This document shows positions 26,152 to 35,208 of a stretch of DNA of 64,000 nucleotides, one piece after another. The position numbers were made by a program, and so were the translations under genes. Numbering within the stretch: position 1 is the first letter of the stretch; each line of letters starts with the position of its first letter. The notes below the pieces were generated by a model. That model was not told the DNA's origin. It ran no database searches and saw nothing but the letters and a program-made list of their open reading frames with translations. This DNA is from Sabulicella rubraurantiaca (lineage in GTDB: Bacteria > Pseudomonadota > Alphaproteobacteria > Acetobacterales > Acetobacteraceae): the NCBI RefSeq assembly GCF_017355885.1, contig NZ_JAFEUU010000007.1, positions 162,053-226,052 of the forward strand. The letters run 5' to 3'.

Positions 26152-27534
26152 TCAGCCCAGGAAGCCGTCCCCGTGCTGGCGCGGAACGAAGCGCCCGGCG
26201 CCGGGCTTCGCCAGCACTTCCTTCCCGTCCCAGATGCGCGTGCCGCGCAGATAGGTGGCGGCGACGCGCCCGCGCATCTCCATCCCATCATAGGGCGACC
26301 AGCGCGCATCCTCGCGGTCGCGGATCTCGCGCGCGTCGAAGCGGAAGCGCCCACGCTCCATCACGAGCAGGTCGGCATCCGCGCCGACGCGGATCGCGCC
26401 CTTCTTCGGGAACAGCCCGTGGAACCGCGCCGGCCGCTCGGCGGAGAGCGAGGCGAGCAGCGTCACCGGCAGGCCGCGCTGCTCCAGCAGGGTGAGCATG
26501 AGGGGGGCGAAGCTCTGCATCCCCGTCAGCCCGGCGCCGACGGCGAAGATGTCGCCCTTGTACTGCTTGCGCTCGCGCGGCCACGGCGCGTGGTCGGTCG
26601 AGACGTAGCCGACCTTGCCGGCCTTCACCGCCGCCCACATCCGCTCCACCTCGTCGGCCGTGCGGAAGGGCGGGTTGCACTTTCCGAACCCCTCGAGCCG
26701 GACGATGTCCTCCTCCGTCATGCAGAGATACTGGATGCAAGCCTCGCCGGAGGTGCGGGCGCCCTGCGCGCGGAACATCTCGGCGAGGTCGAAGCCGCGG
26801 GCGAGGGAGGAATGGGCGATGTGGACGTGGCAGCCTGTTTCCAGCGCCATCTCGAAGATCTCGAGGTCGGCCATGGATTCGGTGATGGGCGGCCGCGTCC
26901 GGCAATGCATGATCGGGTGCGTCTCGCCCGACGCCTTCGCCTGCTCGGTCAGGCGCTCCACCAGCTCCTGATCCTCGTTGTGGATCGCGACCATAAGGTT
27001 GCTCTTCGCGATCTCGCGGAAGGCACGCAGCATGGTGGGGTGGTCGATGCGCGGGAAACGCACCGCGTCGTATTCATAGGTGGAGAGCTTGAAGGAGCAG
27101 ACCCCGGCCTCGATCAGCCCGGCGATGTCCTCCACGTTCCCGTCCTTCCGGATGGTCCCATAGAGCGCCATGTCCACATGGGCGAGGCGCGACACCTGCT
27201 CCAGCTTGTCGCCCAGGATGCCGCGGTCGGTGACGGGCACCGGCACGTCATAGGGCATGTCCACGCAGGTCGTGACGCCGCCGGCGGCGGCCGACATCGT
27301 CGCGCCCTCGATTCCGGACCAGCCCGTGCTGCTGCTGGTGTGCATGTGCCCGTCCACGAGGCCCGGCAGCACCAGCATCCCGCGATGGTCGGCCGTGTCG
27401 CGCGCGGCGGGCGCCTCGCCGGTGCCGATCGCGGCGACCGCCTCGTCGCGCACCCCGATCCAGCCGCCTTCCAGCACCCGGTCCGGCAGGACGAGGTCGC
27501 CGAGGATCACGCGGTCGAAGGGGGATTCGGTCAT
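26152..27534 (-). CDS. Allantoinase/hydantoinase-type cyclic amidohydrolase
   Basis: 460 residues. Amidohydrolase-superfamily enzyme opening a cyclic amide ring (hydantoin, allantoin or dihydropyrimidine). Metal-site residues are visible: H-x-H in GLVDGHMHTSSS, a carbamylation-type Lys in CSFKLSTYEYD, His in VAIHNED, His in HVHIAHSS and Asp in STDHAPWPRERKQ. The metal centre is therefore intact. Start ATG 27534. It lies 11-gene-scale distance from PuuD/UraH but on the same segment as an N-carbamoyl hydrolase, so both allantoin and hydantoin are reasonable substrates. I cannot separate these from sequence. Confidence 0.85.
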   Translation of the reverse strand: MTESPFDRVILGDLVLPDRVLEGGWIGVRDEAVAAIGTGEAPAARDTADHRGMLVLPGLVDGHMHTSSSTGWSGIEGATMSAAAGGVTTCVDMPYDVPVPVTDRGILGDKLEQVSRLAHVDMALYGTIRKDGNVEDIAGLIEAGVCSFKLSTYEYDAVRFPRIDHPTMLRAFREIAKSNLMVAIHNEDQELVERLTEQAKASGETHPIMHCRTRPPITESMADLEIFEMALETGCHVHIAHSSLARGFDLAEMFRAQGARTSGEACIQYLCMTEEDIVRLEGFGKCNPPFRTADEVERMWAAVKAGKVGYVSTDHAPWPRERKQYKGDIFAVGAGLTGMQSFAPLMLTLLEQRGLPVTLLASLSAERPARFHGLFPKKGAIRVGADADLLVMERGRFRFDAREIRDREDARWSPYDGMEMRGRVAATYLRGTRIWDGKEVLAKPGAGRFVPRQHGDGFLG

Positions 27535-27563
27535 GTGTCGCTCTCCGCTGTCTTGCGGCGAGG

Positions 27564-28466
27564 CTACCCTTCCCCGAAGGCTTGCCAAGCCGCCTCGCGC
27601 GCCAGCTTCACCGTGTCCGTGTCGCGCTCCTGATTCCAGGCCAGGGAGACGCCGACGGACGGCACGCCGCCCGCCAATTCGCGGAACACCACGCCGGGTG
27701 GGCGCAGCCCGGCAATGCCGGAGGACACCAGCGCCACGCCGAAGCCCGAAGCGACGAAGGCGAGCTGCGCCATGGCGGAACCGGCCTCGCGGATCGCGCG
27801 CGGCTCGAATCCCGCTTCTCGGCACGCCGTCACCTGCCGGTCAAAATAGGCGGCGGAGATGGAGCGGGGCAGCAGCACTAGCGGTTCGTTCGCCAGTCGG
27901 GCGAGTCGGATGGGCAGGTCGCCCTTTGCGAGGAAGTGATCGGCGGGCAGGGCGGCGAGGAGGCGATCACGGCCAAGGAGCTGCACGCTGAAGGGTGCAT
28001 GCGGCTCGTCCAGACGCACCAGGGCGAAGTCCACGTCGCCGCGCCGCAGCGCCTCGAGCGCGTCGGTCGTGTCCATTTCCTGTACCGCCAGCGCGAGCTC
28101 GGGCTGCATCTTGCGCAGCGCCTGGCTGAAGGGGGGCAGGAAGTCGAACAGGGCGGAGGTGACGCAGGCCATGGCCATCGGAGCGTGGCGCCCGTCCCGC
28201 AGCTCGCGCGCCAAGGCTTCGGCGCGCTTCGCGTCCTCGGCGATGCGGCGCAGGATCGGAATCAGCGCCTCGCCTTCGCGGGTCGGCCGGGTGCCGCGAC
28301 GCCCGCGCTCCAGCAGGCGAACGCCAAGCTCCGCCTCCAGCGCCTGGATCTGCGCTGTCAGCGGGGGCTGCGAAAGACCGAGCCGAGCTGCGGCCCGGCC
28401 GAAATGCCCTTCCTCCGCAACGGCCAGGAAGTGGCCCATGCGGCGCAGGGAACGAAAATCAACCAT
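27564..28466 (-). CDS. LysR-family transcriptional regulator
   Basis: 300 residues. Helix-turn-helix [20 protein letters not shown] (about 22-41) followed by the effector domain. The [12 protein letters not shown] pattern is shared by the CatR/BenM-like branch that senses small acids. It is transcribed away from the MmgE/PrpD gene, with a palindrome in the 108-base gap, and sits upstream of the allantoinase-type gene on the same strand; either could be its target. Confidence 0.92.
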   Translation of the reverse strand: MVDFRSLRRMGHFLAVAEEGHFGRAAARLGLSQPPLTAQIQALEAELGVRLLERGRRGTRPTREGEALIPILRRIAEDAKRAEALARELRDGRHAPMAMACVTSALFDFLPPFSQALRKMQPELALAVQEMDTTDALEALRRGDVDFALVRLDEPHAPFSVQLLGRDRLLAALPADHFLAKGDLPIRLARLANEPLVLLPRSISAAYFDRQVTACREAGFEPRAIREAGSAMAQLAFVASGFGVALVSSGIAGLRPPGVVFRELAGGVPSVGVSLAWNQERDTDTVKLAREAAWQAFGEG

Positions 28467-28479
28467 GTCCTATCATGCA

Positions 28480-28494
28480 ATACGAAAACCGTAT
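28480..28494. promoter_or_regulatory. LysR-type operator candidate
   Basis: ATACG-N5-CGTAT is a perfect dyad fitting the ATAC-N7-GTAT form of LysR boxes. It lies 14 bases upstream of the LysR start and 81 bases upstream of the MmgE/PrpD start, in an AT-rich pocket. Binding by the adjacent regulator is inferred from position. Confidence 0.45.
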
Positions 28495-28574
28495 CGAAAA
28501 CCCGGTGTGAACGGATTGGACGGGGGCCACATCCCGGGCAAAGAAGACGCCACCCGACCAAGAGGAGAGGCGCG

Positions 28575-30116
28575 ATGCAGCTTCATGACGTGAAGGTCCA
28601 CCCGTCCAAGGCGCTTCTGAAGCGCGAAGACCAGCTCGCCTGGAAGATGGCCGCCGTCGCGGCGGACAAGGTGGCCGTTCCCAAGGACACGGCCGAGATG
28701 ATCATCAACCGGATCATCGACAACGCCTCCGTCGCCATTGCGGCCATCAACCGCCGCCCCGTCGTCTCCGCGCGCGGCATGGCGCTGGGGCACAAGAAGA
28801 AGGAAGGCGGCGCCACGGTGTTCGGCGTGCCCGCCGGCACCACCGTCTCGCCCGAATGGGCCGCCTGGGCCAACGGGACGGCGGTGCGCGAGCTGGACAT
28901 GCACGACACCTTCCTTGCCGCCGACTATTCCCATCCCGGCGACAACATTCCCCCGATCCTTGCCGTCGCGCAGGCGATGGGCCGCTCGGGCAAGGAGCTG
29001 ATCCGCGGCCTCGCTACCGGGTATGAGCTGCACATCGACCTCGTGCGCGCCATCTGCCTGCACGAGCACAAGGTGGACCACATCGCCCATCTCTGCCCCG
29101 CCAGCGCTGCCGGCATCGGCACGCTGCTCGGCCTCAAGCAGGAGGTGATCTTCCAGTCCATCCAGCAGGCACTGCACACCTCCATCTCCTTCCGGCAGAG
29201 CCGCAAGGGCGAGATCTCCTCGTGGAAGGCCTATGCCCCGGCCCATGCCGGCAAGCTGGCGGTCGAGGCGGTGGACCGCTGCATGCGCGGCGAGGGCGCG
29301 CCGAGCCCGATCTACGAGGGCGAGGACAGCGTGATCGCCTGGGTCCTGTCCGGTCGCACCCAGGCCGACTCGAAGGGGCGCAACACGGTCTACGACCCCA
29401 GCTACTACCAGGTGCCGCTCCCTGCGGCGGGCGAGCCGAAGCGCGCCATCCTGGACAGCTACACCAAGGAGCACTCGGCCGAGTACCAGTCCCAGGCGCT
29501 GATCGACCTCGCCTTCCGCATGCGCGAGCAAATCTCCGACTTCGACGCGATCGAGAAGATCACCATCCACACCTCCCATCACACTCACTACGTGATCGGA
29601 ACGGGGGCGAACGACCCGCAGAAGATGGACCCGAAGGCCAGCCGCGAAACGCTGGACCACTCCATCATGTATATCTTCGCGGTCGCGCTGCAGGACGGGC
29701 GCTGGCACCACGTGGACAGCTACGCCCCCAAGCGGGCGGCGCGGCCGGACACGGTGGCGCTGTGGCACAAGATCGAGACGCGCGAGGCCCCCGAGTGGAC
29801 CGAGCGCTACCACTCCCGCGATCCCGACACCCTCGCCTTCGGCGGCCGCGTCGAGATCCGCTTCAAGGACGGCACGACCCTCGTGGACGAGCTGGGCGTC
29901 GCCAATGCCCATCCGCGCGGCGCGCGCCCCTTCGGCCGCGAGCAGTATATCGGCAAGTTCCTGACCCTGACCGAGGGCATCCTCACCGCGCGCGAGCAGA
30001 ACCGCTTCCTGGAGGTGGTGCAGGACCTGCCGCGCCTGGGCGCGGGTGAGCTTCATCTGCTGAACGTCGCCCTGCCGCGGGGCGAGCTGCTCGAAAGCAA
30101 GCCGGGCATCTTCTGA
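28575..30116 (+). CDS. MmgE/PrpD family protein (2-methylcitrate dehydratase-like)
   Basis: 513 residues. The MmgE/PrpD fold includes 2-methylcitrate dehydratase, iminosuccinate isomerases and cis-aconitate-type enzymes. Recognisable segments are [26 protein letters not shown] (cited here as [17 protein letters not shown]) near residue 110 and [18 protein letters not shown] near 215. Start ATG 28575 follows GAGGAGAGG. A citrate/methylcitrate synthase lies 0.6 kb downstream on the same strand, which favours a methylcitrate-cycle role, but no 2-methylisocitrate lyase (prpB) is here. Confidence 0.88.
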   Translation: MQLHDVKVHPSKALLKREDQLAWKMAAVAADKVAVPKDTAEMIINRIIDNASVAIAAINRRPVVSARGMALGHKKKEGGATVFGVPAGTTVSPEWAAWANGTAVRELDMHDTFLAADYSHPGDNIPPILAVAQAMGRSGKELIRGLATGYELHIDLVRAICLHEHKVDHIAHLCPASAAGIGTLLGLKQEVIFQSIQQALHTSISFRQSRKGEISSWKAYAPAHAGKLAVEAVDRCMRGEGAPSPIYEGEDSVIAWVLSGRTQADSKGRNTVYDPSYYQVPLPAAGEPKRAILDSYTKEHSAEYQSQALIDLAFRMREQISDFDAIEKITIHTSHHTHYVIGTGANDPQKMDPKASRETLDHSIMYIFAVALQDGRWHHVDSYAPKRAARPDTVALWHKIETREAPEWTERYHSRDPDTLAFGGRVEIRFKDGTTLVDELGVANAHPRGARPFGREQYIGKFLTLTEGILTAREQNRFLEVVQDLPRLGAGELHLLNVALPRGELLESKPGIF

Positions 30117-30201
30117 CCGCCGCTTCGTCGGTGAAACGGGGAGGGGGGCACGCCCCCTTCCGCCAGTGCGCGGCGCCCTTCCTTGCGCCGCGCCGCGCGC
30201 C

Positions 30202-30591
30202 TCAGCGGCAGAGCAGCCGCGTATGCGCGCGCAGCTCCGCCTCCGGCACCGGGTCGCCCGACACCGCGCCGAGGGGAAGCATCATCTCCACCACGCCCGG
30301 CGGCGCGCCCGGTCCTTGCGGCGCAAGCATGACCCAGCTGCCGATGCCCTGCTGCGCCGCGCGCGGATGGGTGAAGGACGGGGCGATGGAGGACACGCGC
30401 GTCGAGACGCGCGCCAGCACGGAATAGGATCGGCTGAATTGCCCGGTGCTGCCGCTGATCCCGCCCAGCGTCGAGGAGAAGGACAGCAACGTTGCCAGGC
30501 CGGCGGCGACGCAGTCCTGCTGCGCCCAAGCGGCCGGGACGGCGACGCAGATCAGGGCGGCGGCCAGCAGCGCGGTCGTGCGGAACGTCAT
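30202..30591 (-). CDS. Secreted hypothetical protein
   Basis: 129 residues with a clear signal peptide (TTALLAAALICVAVPAAWAQQ, cut after AWA near residue 24). The mature part has two cysteines (QQDCVAAG and the C-terminal LLCR) that could bond, and an acidic-neutral composition with LPLGAVSGDPVPEAELRAHT. ATG 30591 is chosen because GAGGAGAT precedes it; an ATG at 30606 would overlap that site. Convergent with MmgE/PrpD and divergent from the citrate synthase gene. No family recognised. Confidence 0.7.
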   Translation of the reverse strand: MTFRTTALLAAALICVAVPAAWAQQDCVAAGLATLLSFSSTLGGISGSTGQFSRSYSVLARVSTRVSSIAPSFTHPRAAQQGIGSWVMLAPQGPGAPPGVVEMMLPLGAVSGDPVPEAELRAHTRLLCR

Positions 30592-30748
30592 CGGCATCTC
30601 CTCCATCGGTTGTCGCGCAGCCTAGCGACGCCGCAATCGCTCGCCCAATCGCGACCTCCGATGGGACGCATCGTCCGCGCCTCCCGGAGAGTGGACAGGC
30701 CGCACCGCCGCTTTACGCTCGCGCCAGGCCAATCGCGTGAGGAAAGCC

Positions 30749-31879
30749 ATGAGCGAGAAGATCGAGGTCCGGAAGGGCCTGGTCGGCGTCTATGCCGACG
30801 AGTCGTCCATCTCCAAGGTGATGCCGGAGACCAACTCCCTGACCTATCGCGGCTACGCGGTTCAGGATCTGTGCGAGGAGGCCTCCTTCGACGAGACGGC
30901 CTACCTGCTCTGGAACGGGGAGCTGCCGAACCGCTCCCAGCTCTCGGCCTTCCAGGCCGAGGAGAAGGCGAACCGCCAGCTCTCCCCCGCGCTGCTGCGG
31001 GTGCTGCGCGACTTCCCGAAGGACGCGCACCCGATGGATGCGATCCGCACGGCGGTGAGCTTCATGGGCATGGAGGACCCGGAAAGCGCCGACGTAGGCG
31101 AGGCCGCGCAGCGCCGCAAGGCCATGCGCCTCCTGGCCAAGATCCCGGTGGCGGTGGCCGCGGCGCACCGGCTGAGCAAGGGGGAAGAGCCGATCGCCCC
31201 CGACGCGTCGCTGCCCTTCTGTGAGAACTTCTTCCACATGGTCTTCGGCAAGGTGCCGCAGAAGGAGGTCATCCGGGCCTTCGACGTGAGCATGATCCTC
31301 TACGCCGAGCACACCTTCAACGCCTCCACCTTCACCGCCCGGACCATCACCTCGACCATGGCGGACATGCACGGGGCCATCACGGGTGGCATCGCCGCGC
31401 TGAAGGGGCCGCTGCATGGCGGCGCCAACGAGGCGGTGATGCACATGCTGAAGGAGATTCCCTCCCCCGAGGCGGCGGCGGAGTGGATCGAGGACAAGTT
31501 CGAGCACAAGGCCCTGGTCATGGGCTTCGGCCACCGGGTCTACAAGAACGGCGACAGCCGGGTGCCGACCATGAAGAAATACGCCGAGGTGATGGCCGAG
31601 GTGGTGGGCGACAAGCGGTGGATGAACACCTCCGCCGTGCTCGCGGACATCATGCTGAAGCGCAAGAACATCCACCCGAACCTCGATTTCCCGGCCGGGC
31701 CCGCCTACTACCTGATGGGGTTCGACATCCCGCTCTTCACGCCGATCTTCGTCTGCTCGCGCATCACCGGCTGGGCGGCGCATGTCATCGAGCAGGGCGC
31801 CGACAACCGGCTGATCCGCCCACTCTCGCTCTACACGGGCCTGGAGCAGCGCAAGGTTGTGCCGATCGACCAGCGCTGA
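30749..31879 (+). CDS. prpC: Citrate synthase / 2-methylcitrate synthase
   Basis: 376 residues, the short type II-like length shared by PrpC and archaeal-type citrate synthases. It condenses acetyl- or propionyl-CoA with oxaloacetate. Catalytic residues are visible: His in GPLHGGANEAVM, His in GFGHRVYKNGDSRVP, and Asp in the HPNLDFPAGPAYY segment. Start ATG 30749 follows GTGAGGAAAG; GTG 30737 is an alternative. Placement near MmgE/PrpD suggests the methylcitrate cycle, but bifunctional citrate activity is common in this group. It ends in a strong intrinsic terminator. Confidence 0.88.
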   Translation: MSEKIEVRKGLVGVYADESSISKVMPETNSLTYRGYAVQDLCEEASFDETAYLLWNGELPNRSQLSAFQAEEKANRQLSPALLRVLRDFPKDAHPMDAIRTAVSFMGMEDPESADVGEAAQRRKAMRLLAKIPVAVAAAHRLSKGEEPIAPDASLPFCENFFHMVFGKVPQKEVIRAFDVSMILYAEHTFNASTFTARTITSTMADMHGAITGGIAALKGPLHGGANEAVMHMLKEIPSPEAAAEWIEDKFEHKALVMGFGHRVYKNGDSRVPTMKKYAEVMAEVVGDKRWMNTSAVLADIMLKRKNIHPNLDFPAGPAYYLMGFDIPLFTPIFVCSRITGWAAHVIEQGADNRLIRPLSLYTGLEQRKVVPIDQR

Positions 31880-31899
31880 CCGCTAACGGTTGATTCACA

Positions 31900-31931
31900 A
31901 AGGGCCGCGTGACGAGAGTCACGCGGCCCTT
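31900..31931 (+). terminator. Intrinsic terminator after prpC-type gene
   Basis: Perfect 14-base stem AAGGGCCGCGTGAC (31900-31913) with loop GAGA and complement GTCACGCGGCCCTT (31918-31931), ending TTCT, 20 bases after the stop codon. One of the strongest hairpins in the window. Confidence 0.9.
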
Positions 31932-32316
31932 CTGCTGCTCGGACGACTCATCGGTCAGGAAAATGCGCGTTGACGTGCAGAATGTGTTTGACACGCAACT
32001 CGCTGATTCCGATAGCGTTGCGCGTGTACGCATCGCACGTCGATTCGTTCATGCCTAAGCGGCGCGCGCAACGCGCGGAGTGGAGGCAGCCAAGACGAAG
32101 CGAGCGATGCGAACGCGCTGCAGGAAGGACGATCCTTGCCTCTCGGACCGGATCAGACATCGCGACGGACCATGCGAAGCGCCCAACCGCTCCGCCTTCG
32201 ACGTTCGATGGCCTGCGCCATCTTTCCCCAACCGGGCTGCGGCGCGCCTGCGTCGCGGCCAGCCCCGCAAGGGGCGAACAAGCCGCGCGTTTGAGGCGCG
32301 AGAAGGAGACCGCACA
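31932..32316. other. Intergenic region upstream of the histone-like gene
   Basis: 385 bases without a convincing gene. It contains a promoter-like pair at 31988-32016 (TTGACA, 17 bases, GATAGC). The frame of the histone-like gene stays open to 32080 but these residues are not Lys/Ala repeats, so the region is better read as a long leader. No RNA structure is recognised. Confidence 0.6.
31988..32016 (+). promoter_or_regulatory. Possible promoter of the histone-like gene
   Basis: TTGACA (31988-31993) and GATAGC (32011-32016) with 17-base spacing. The -35 hexamer is perfect consensus, rare in this GC-rich window. If used, the transcript would carry about a 290-base leader before GTG 32317. Confidence 0.4.
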
Positions 32317-32907
32317 GTGACCGACATCAACGAGACCGCCCCGCGGGCCCAGGCCATGGCGATGGCGAGCACGACCCGCCGCACGGCGAAGAAGGCGACC
32401 ACCGCACGCGGCCGCGTCGCCACCAAGAAGGCGGCGCCCGCCAAGAAGGCGAGCACGGCCAAGAAGGCCGCCCCCGCCAAGAAGGCCGCGGCCACGCGCG
32501 GAGCCACCGCCGCCAAGCGCTCGACCGCTGCCAAGAAGGCCGCGACCACGCGCAAGGCTGCTGCCCCGAAGCGTGCGACTGCCGCGAAGAAGGCCGCGAC
32601 GACCCGCAAGGCCGCCGCGCCGAAGCGTGCCACCGCTGCCAAGAAGGCCGCGACCACTCGCAGCGCCACTGCCGCCAAGCGCTCGACCGCTGCCAAAAAG
32701 GCCGCGACCACGCGCAAGGCTGCTGCCCCGAAGCGTGCGACCGCTGCCAAGAAGGCCGCCACCACGCGCAAGGCTGCCGCGCCGAAGAAGAACCCGGCGC
32801 TGGTCGAGCGCGCGAAGAAGGCCGCGGCGACTCGCGCCGCCAAGAAGGCCGCTGCTGCTGCGCAGGCTCCTGCCTCGTCGGCTGGCGGCGAGACTTCCGC
32901 CTCCTGA
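32317..32907 (+). CDS. Histone H1-like nucleoid protein with tandem Lys/Ala repeats
   Basis: 196 residues, nearly all Ala, Lys, Thr and Arg; very basic. The chain is built from repeats of about 18 residues such as TAAKKAATTRKAAAPKRA, and resembles the H1-like C-terminal tails of bacterial histone-like proteins (Hc2/AlgP class) that bind DNA nonspecifically. No globular domain is visible apart from the first ~15 residues (TDINETAPRAQAM). GTG 32317 is chosen because AAGGAGA lies 7 bases upstream; a longer frame to 32080 lacks repeats. Probably a DNA-compacting or nucleoid-associated protein in the cytoplasm. Confidence 0.85.
   Translation: MTDINETAPRAQAMAMASTTRRTAKKATTARGRVATKKAAPAKKASTAKKAAPAKKAAATRGATAAKRSTAAKKAATTRKAAAPKRATAAKKAATTRKAAAPKRATAAKKAATTRSATAAKRSTAAKKAATTRKAAAPKRATAAKKAATTRKAAAPKKNPALVERAKKAAATRAAKKAAAAAQAPASSAGGETSAS
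32524..32790 (+). repeat. 54-base tandem repeat array within the histone-like gene
   Basis: Five units of 54 bases (32524, 32578, 32632, 32686, 32740; the last 51 bases), each starting AC(C/T)GC(T/C)GC and encoding [TA]AAKKAATTR-x(6). Units 1 and 4 are nearly identical at DNA level, suggesting duplication of a multi-unit block. Such arrays are prone to copy-number change. Confidence 0.85.
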
Positions 32908-32933
32908 GTCCTGGGCGCGCTCAGCGCCCAGCC

Positions 32934-32965
32934 GGGCGCCGCTTCCCGCAAGGGGGGCGGCGCCC
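32934..32965 (+). terminator. Intrinsic terminator after the histone-like gene
   Basis: GGGCGCCGC (32934-32942) pairs with GCGGCGCCC (32957-32965), enclosing an inner CCC-GCAA-GGG hairpin, followed by TTTCCTT. A second hairpin, TGGGCGC/GCGCCCA (32912-32930), precedes it. Located between convergent genes; the T-run supports the plus direction. Confidence 0.75.
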
Positions 32966-32970
32966 TTTCC

Positions 32971-33603
32971 TTATCCGAAGGTCCCGAGCAGGTCGTCCAC
33001 CTGCGCCGGAGCCAGCAGGCGGGGCGATGCGCCGCGCAGCAGCAACGCCAGCTTCGCAGCCTCCTCCAGTTCCTCCGCCGCATAGACCGCGTCGGTGAGC
33101 GTCGCACCCGTCGCGACCGGGCCGTGATTGGCCAGCAGCAGCGCCTTCGCGCCCTTCGCTCCCTCGTGGATGGCAGGCTCCATCGCCGGGTCGCCCGGAC
33201 GGTAATAGGGAATGACCGGCAGGCGCCGCCCGACCCGCATCACGAAATAGGGCGTCAGCGGCGGGATGGGCGCTTCGTCGCCCGGCGCGGCAAGGCAGGA
33301 GATGGCGGTCGCCGCCGTGGAGTGCAGGTGAACCACCGCTCCGGCCTCCGGACGCGCTTCCAGCACCGCGCGGTGCAGGAACACCTCCTTGCTCGGCTTG
33401 TCGCCGCCCACGTGGTTCCAGCCTGCATCCAGGCGGCTGATGCGCTCTGCCTCCAGCCGCCCGAGCGAGGAGTTGGTGGGCGTCATCAGGTAGCCGTCGG
33501 GCAGCCGCACCGAGATGTTGCCCGCGCTGCCGACGCTGAAGCCGCGCCGGAACAGGCTGGCGCCCATCTCCACCAGCAGGTCGCGCAGCGCCGCCTCATC
33601 CAT
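32971..33603 (-). CDS. otnC: Class II aldolase/adducin protein, probable 3-oxo-tetronate 4-phosphate decarboxylase
   Basis: 210 residues. Zinc-dependent class II aldolase fold: FSVGSAGNISVRLPDG near residue 22, the metal-binding H-x-H in AVVHLHSTAATA (about 93-95), and a third His in ALLLANHGPVATG (about 155). It overlaps the upstream kinase gene by 8 bases. The pair kinase (DUF1537) plus class II aldolase is the OtnK/OtnC arrangement that phosphorylates and decarboxylates 3-oxo-tetronates in four-carbon acid sugar use. The dehydrogenase (OtnX/LtnD type) and isomerase are not in this window. Confidence 0.82.
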   Translation of the reverse strand: MDEAALRDLLVEMGASLFRRGFSVGSAGNISVRLPDGYLMTPTNSSLGRLEAERISRLDAGWNHVGGDKPSKEVFLHRAVLEARPEAGAVVHLHSTAATAISCLAAPGDEAPIPPLTPYFVMRVGRRLPVIPYYRPGDPAMEPAIHEGAKGAKALLLANHGPVATGATLTDAVYAAEELEEAAKLALLLRGASPRLLAPAQVDDLLGTFG

Positions 33604-34855
33604 GGGAGAAAGCCTTCAGGAAGAAGTCGCGCGCGCCGAAATTGCCGCTCTTGAGCGCGAGGCGCATGCCGCCCGCCGCCTCCGTCCAGCACCAGGGAAC
33701 TCCGGGATCGATCTCCCCGCCGATGCGCAGCGACCGCACGCCGAGGCGCTGCACCACCGCGCCCGAGGTCTCGCCCCCGGCGACGACCAGGCGTCGAACC
33801 CCGCGCTCCACCAGCGCCTCCGCCACCCGCGCCAGCGTCTCCTCCACCAGCGCGCCCGCCGCGTCGCGTCCCAGCCGCGCCTGCAGCGCCGCTACGCGCT
33901 CGGGCGGCGCGGAGGCGGCGATCACCACCGGCCGCTCCCCCGAGAGCTTGCCGTCCATCCAGGAGGCTGCCTGCCCGGCCAGGGCGTCGGCATCGGGCGT
34001 CGCAAGCGCATCCAGCTCCAGCGTGGGCACGTGGTCGCGCGCGAGGCCGACCTGCCCCAGCGTGGCGCGCGAGCAGGAGCCTGCCACCACGGCGCAGGCA
34101 CCCTGCACCTCCGGCAGTGCTCCGGCATTCTCGCGCGCTGGCAGAAGCCCGGCGCGGCGGAAATTCTCCGGCAGGCCCATGGCGATGCCGCTGCCGCCGG
34201 TGATCAGCGCATGGCCCGCGCAGGCGGCGCCGAGCGCCACGAGGTGCCCATCCGTCACCGCGTCAGCGATGGCGAGGCGGCGGCCGGCTTCCGACAGCCG
34301 CGTCATCTCGCGCCGGATCGCGGCCTCGCCTGCCTCCACCACGGCGAAGGGGATCAGCCCCACCGAGCCCTGGCACTGCCGTGCCAGCACGCGTACCAGG
34401 TTGGGGTCGGTCATGGGCGTCAGCGGGTGGTCCTGCATCCCGCTCTCGCTGAGCAGCGCGGCGCCGACGAAGAGGTGCCCCTGGAAGACGCTGCGCCCAT
34501 TGGCCGGGAAGGCGGGGCAGGCGATGGCGAAGCCGGATTGGAGGCGGCGCAGCAGCGCCTCCGCCACCGGGCCGATATTGCCCGCATCCGTGCTGTCGAA
34601 GGTGGAGCAGTACTTGAACAGGATCTGCTTCGCTCCGGCCGCCAGCAGCGCGTCGCAGGCGGCGAGGGACTGGGCCACCGCCTCCTCGGCCGGGATGGTG
34701 CGCGACTTGAGCGCGACCACCACCGCGTCGGCCTTGGGCAGCTTGCCGTCCGGGACGCCGATGGTCTGGACGGCGGTCATCCCGTTGCGGACCAGCATCG
34801 AAGCGAGGTCGGTGGCGCCGGTGAAGTCATCGGCGATGCAGCCGAGCAGGGGCAT
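33596..34855 (-). CDS. otnK: Four-carbon acid sugar kinase family protein, probable 3-oxo-tetronate kinase
   Basis: 419 residues, normal for DUF1537 kinases. The N-terminal ADDFTGATDLASMLV is the family signature and lies at the sugar-binding domain; the C-terminal nucleotide-binding domain has VVAGGETSGAVVQRLGV and GIDPGVPWC-like residues (GEIDPGVPWC). It phosphorylates 3-oxo-tetronate at C4. First gene of the otnK-otnC pair, with a start 41 bases from the divergent membrane-protein gene. Confidence 0.85.
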   Translation of the reverse strand: MPLLGCIADDFTGATDLASMLVRNGMTAVQTIGVPDGKLPKADAVVVALKSRTIPAEEAVAQSLAACDALLAAGAKQILFKYCSTFDSTDAGNIGPVAEALLRRLQSGFAIACPAFPANGRSVFQGHLFVGAALLSESGMQDHPLTPMTDPNLVRVLARQCQGSVGLIPFAVVEAGEAAIRREMTRLSEAGRRLAIADAVTDGHLVALGAACAGHALITGGSGIAMGLPENFRRAGLLPARENAGALPEVQGACAVVAGSCSRATLGQVGLARDHVPTLELDALATPDADALAGQAASWMDGKLSGERPVVIAASAPPERVAALQARLGRDAAGALVEETLARVAEALVERGVRRLVVAGGETSGAVVQRLGVRSLRIGGEIDPGVPWCWTEAAGGMRLALKSGNFGARDFFLKAFSHG

Positions 34856-34896
34856 GTCCGCTTTTCTCCCTTGAAGCGCGGGGCAGGCCGGGCAAC

Positions 34897-35208
34897 ATGC
34901 CCGGCATGAGCGACCACCGCCACCCGCCCGTCCTGGACATGACGCCGGAGGGAGAGTTCCGCGAAAAGCCGCGCCCCTCCGGGCTGGACCGGTTCCTGGT
35001 GCGCGCCGGCGGCATCGCCGTGCTGGTCACGGTGGTGGCGGCTGGCCTGCTCCTGGCCGCGGTTGCGCTGTTCTTCGCCGCGCTGCTCCTGCCCGTGGCG
35101 ATCGGCGCCGCGCTCTTCGCGACGGTGATGATCTGGTGGCGCCGGCGTCGCCTGCGCCGCATGGGGATCGAGCCGCAGGGGTTGCGCGTCTTCGTGGTGC
35201 GCCGCTGA
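34897..35208 (+). CDS. Hypothetical membrane protein
   Basis: 103 residues. One long or two tightly spaced membrane helices (about 38-75, GGIAVLVTVVAAGLLLAAVA then LFFAALLLPVAIGAALFA) followed by a very basic cytoplasmic segment (WWRRRRLRRMG). ATG 34897 is used, with ATG 34906 as an alternative. It is the first of two small membrane genes transcribed between otnK and serA. Family not recognised. Confidence 0.65.
   Translation: MPGMSDHRHPPVLDMTPEGEFREKPRPSGLDRFLVRAGGIAVLVTVVAAGLLLAAVALFFAALLLPVAIGAALFATVMIWWRRRRLRRMGIEPQGLRVFVVRR

Noticed and set aside
30141..30160. GGGGGG/CCCCC hairpin after the MmgE/PrpD gene
   Set aside because: The stem is partly G-U, has a very small loop and no T-run; too weak to call a terminator.
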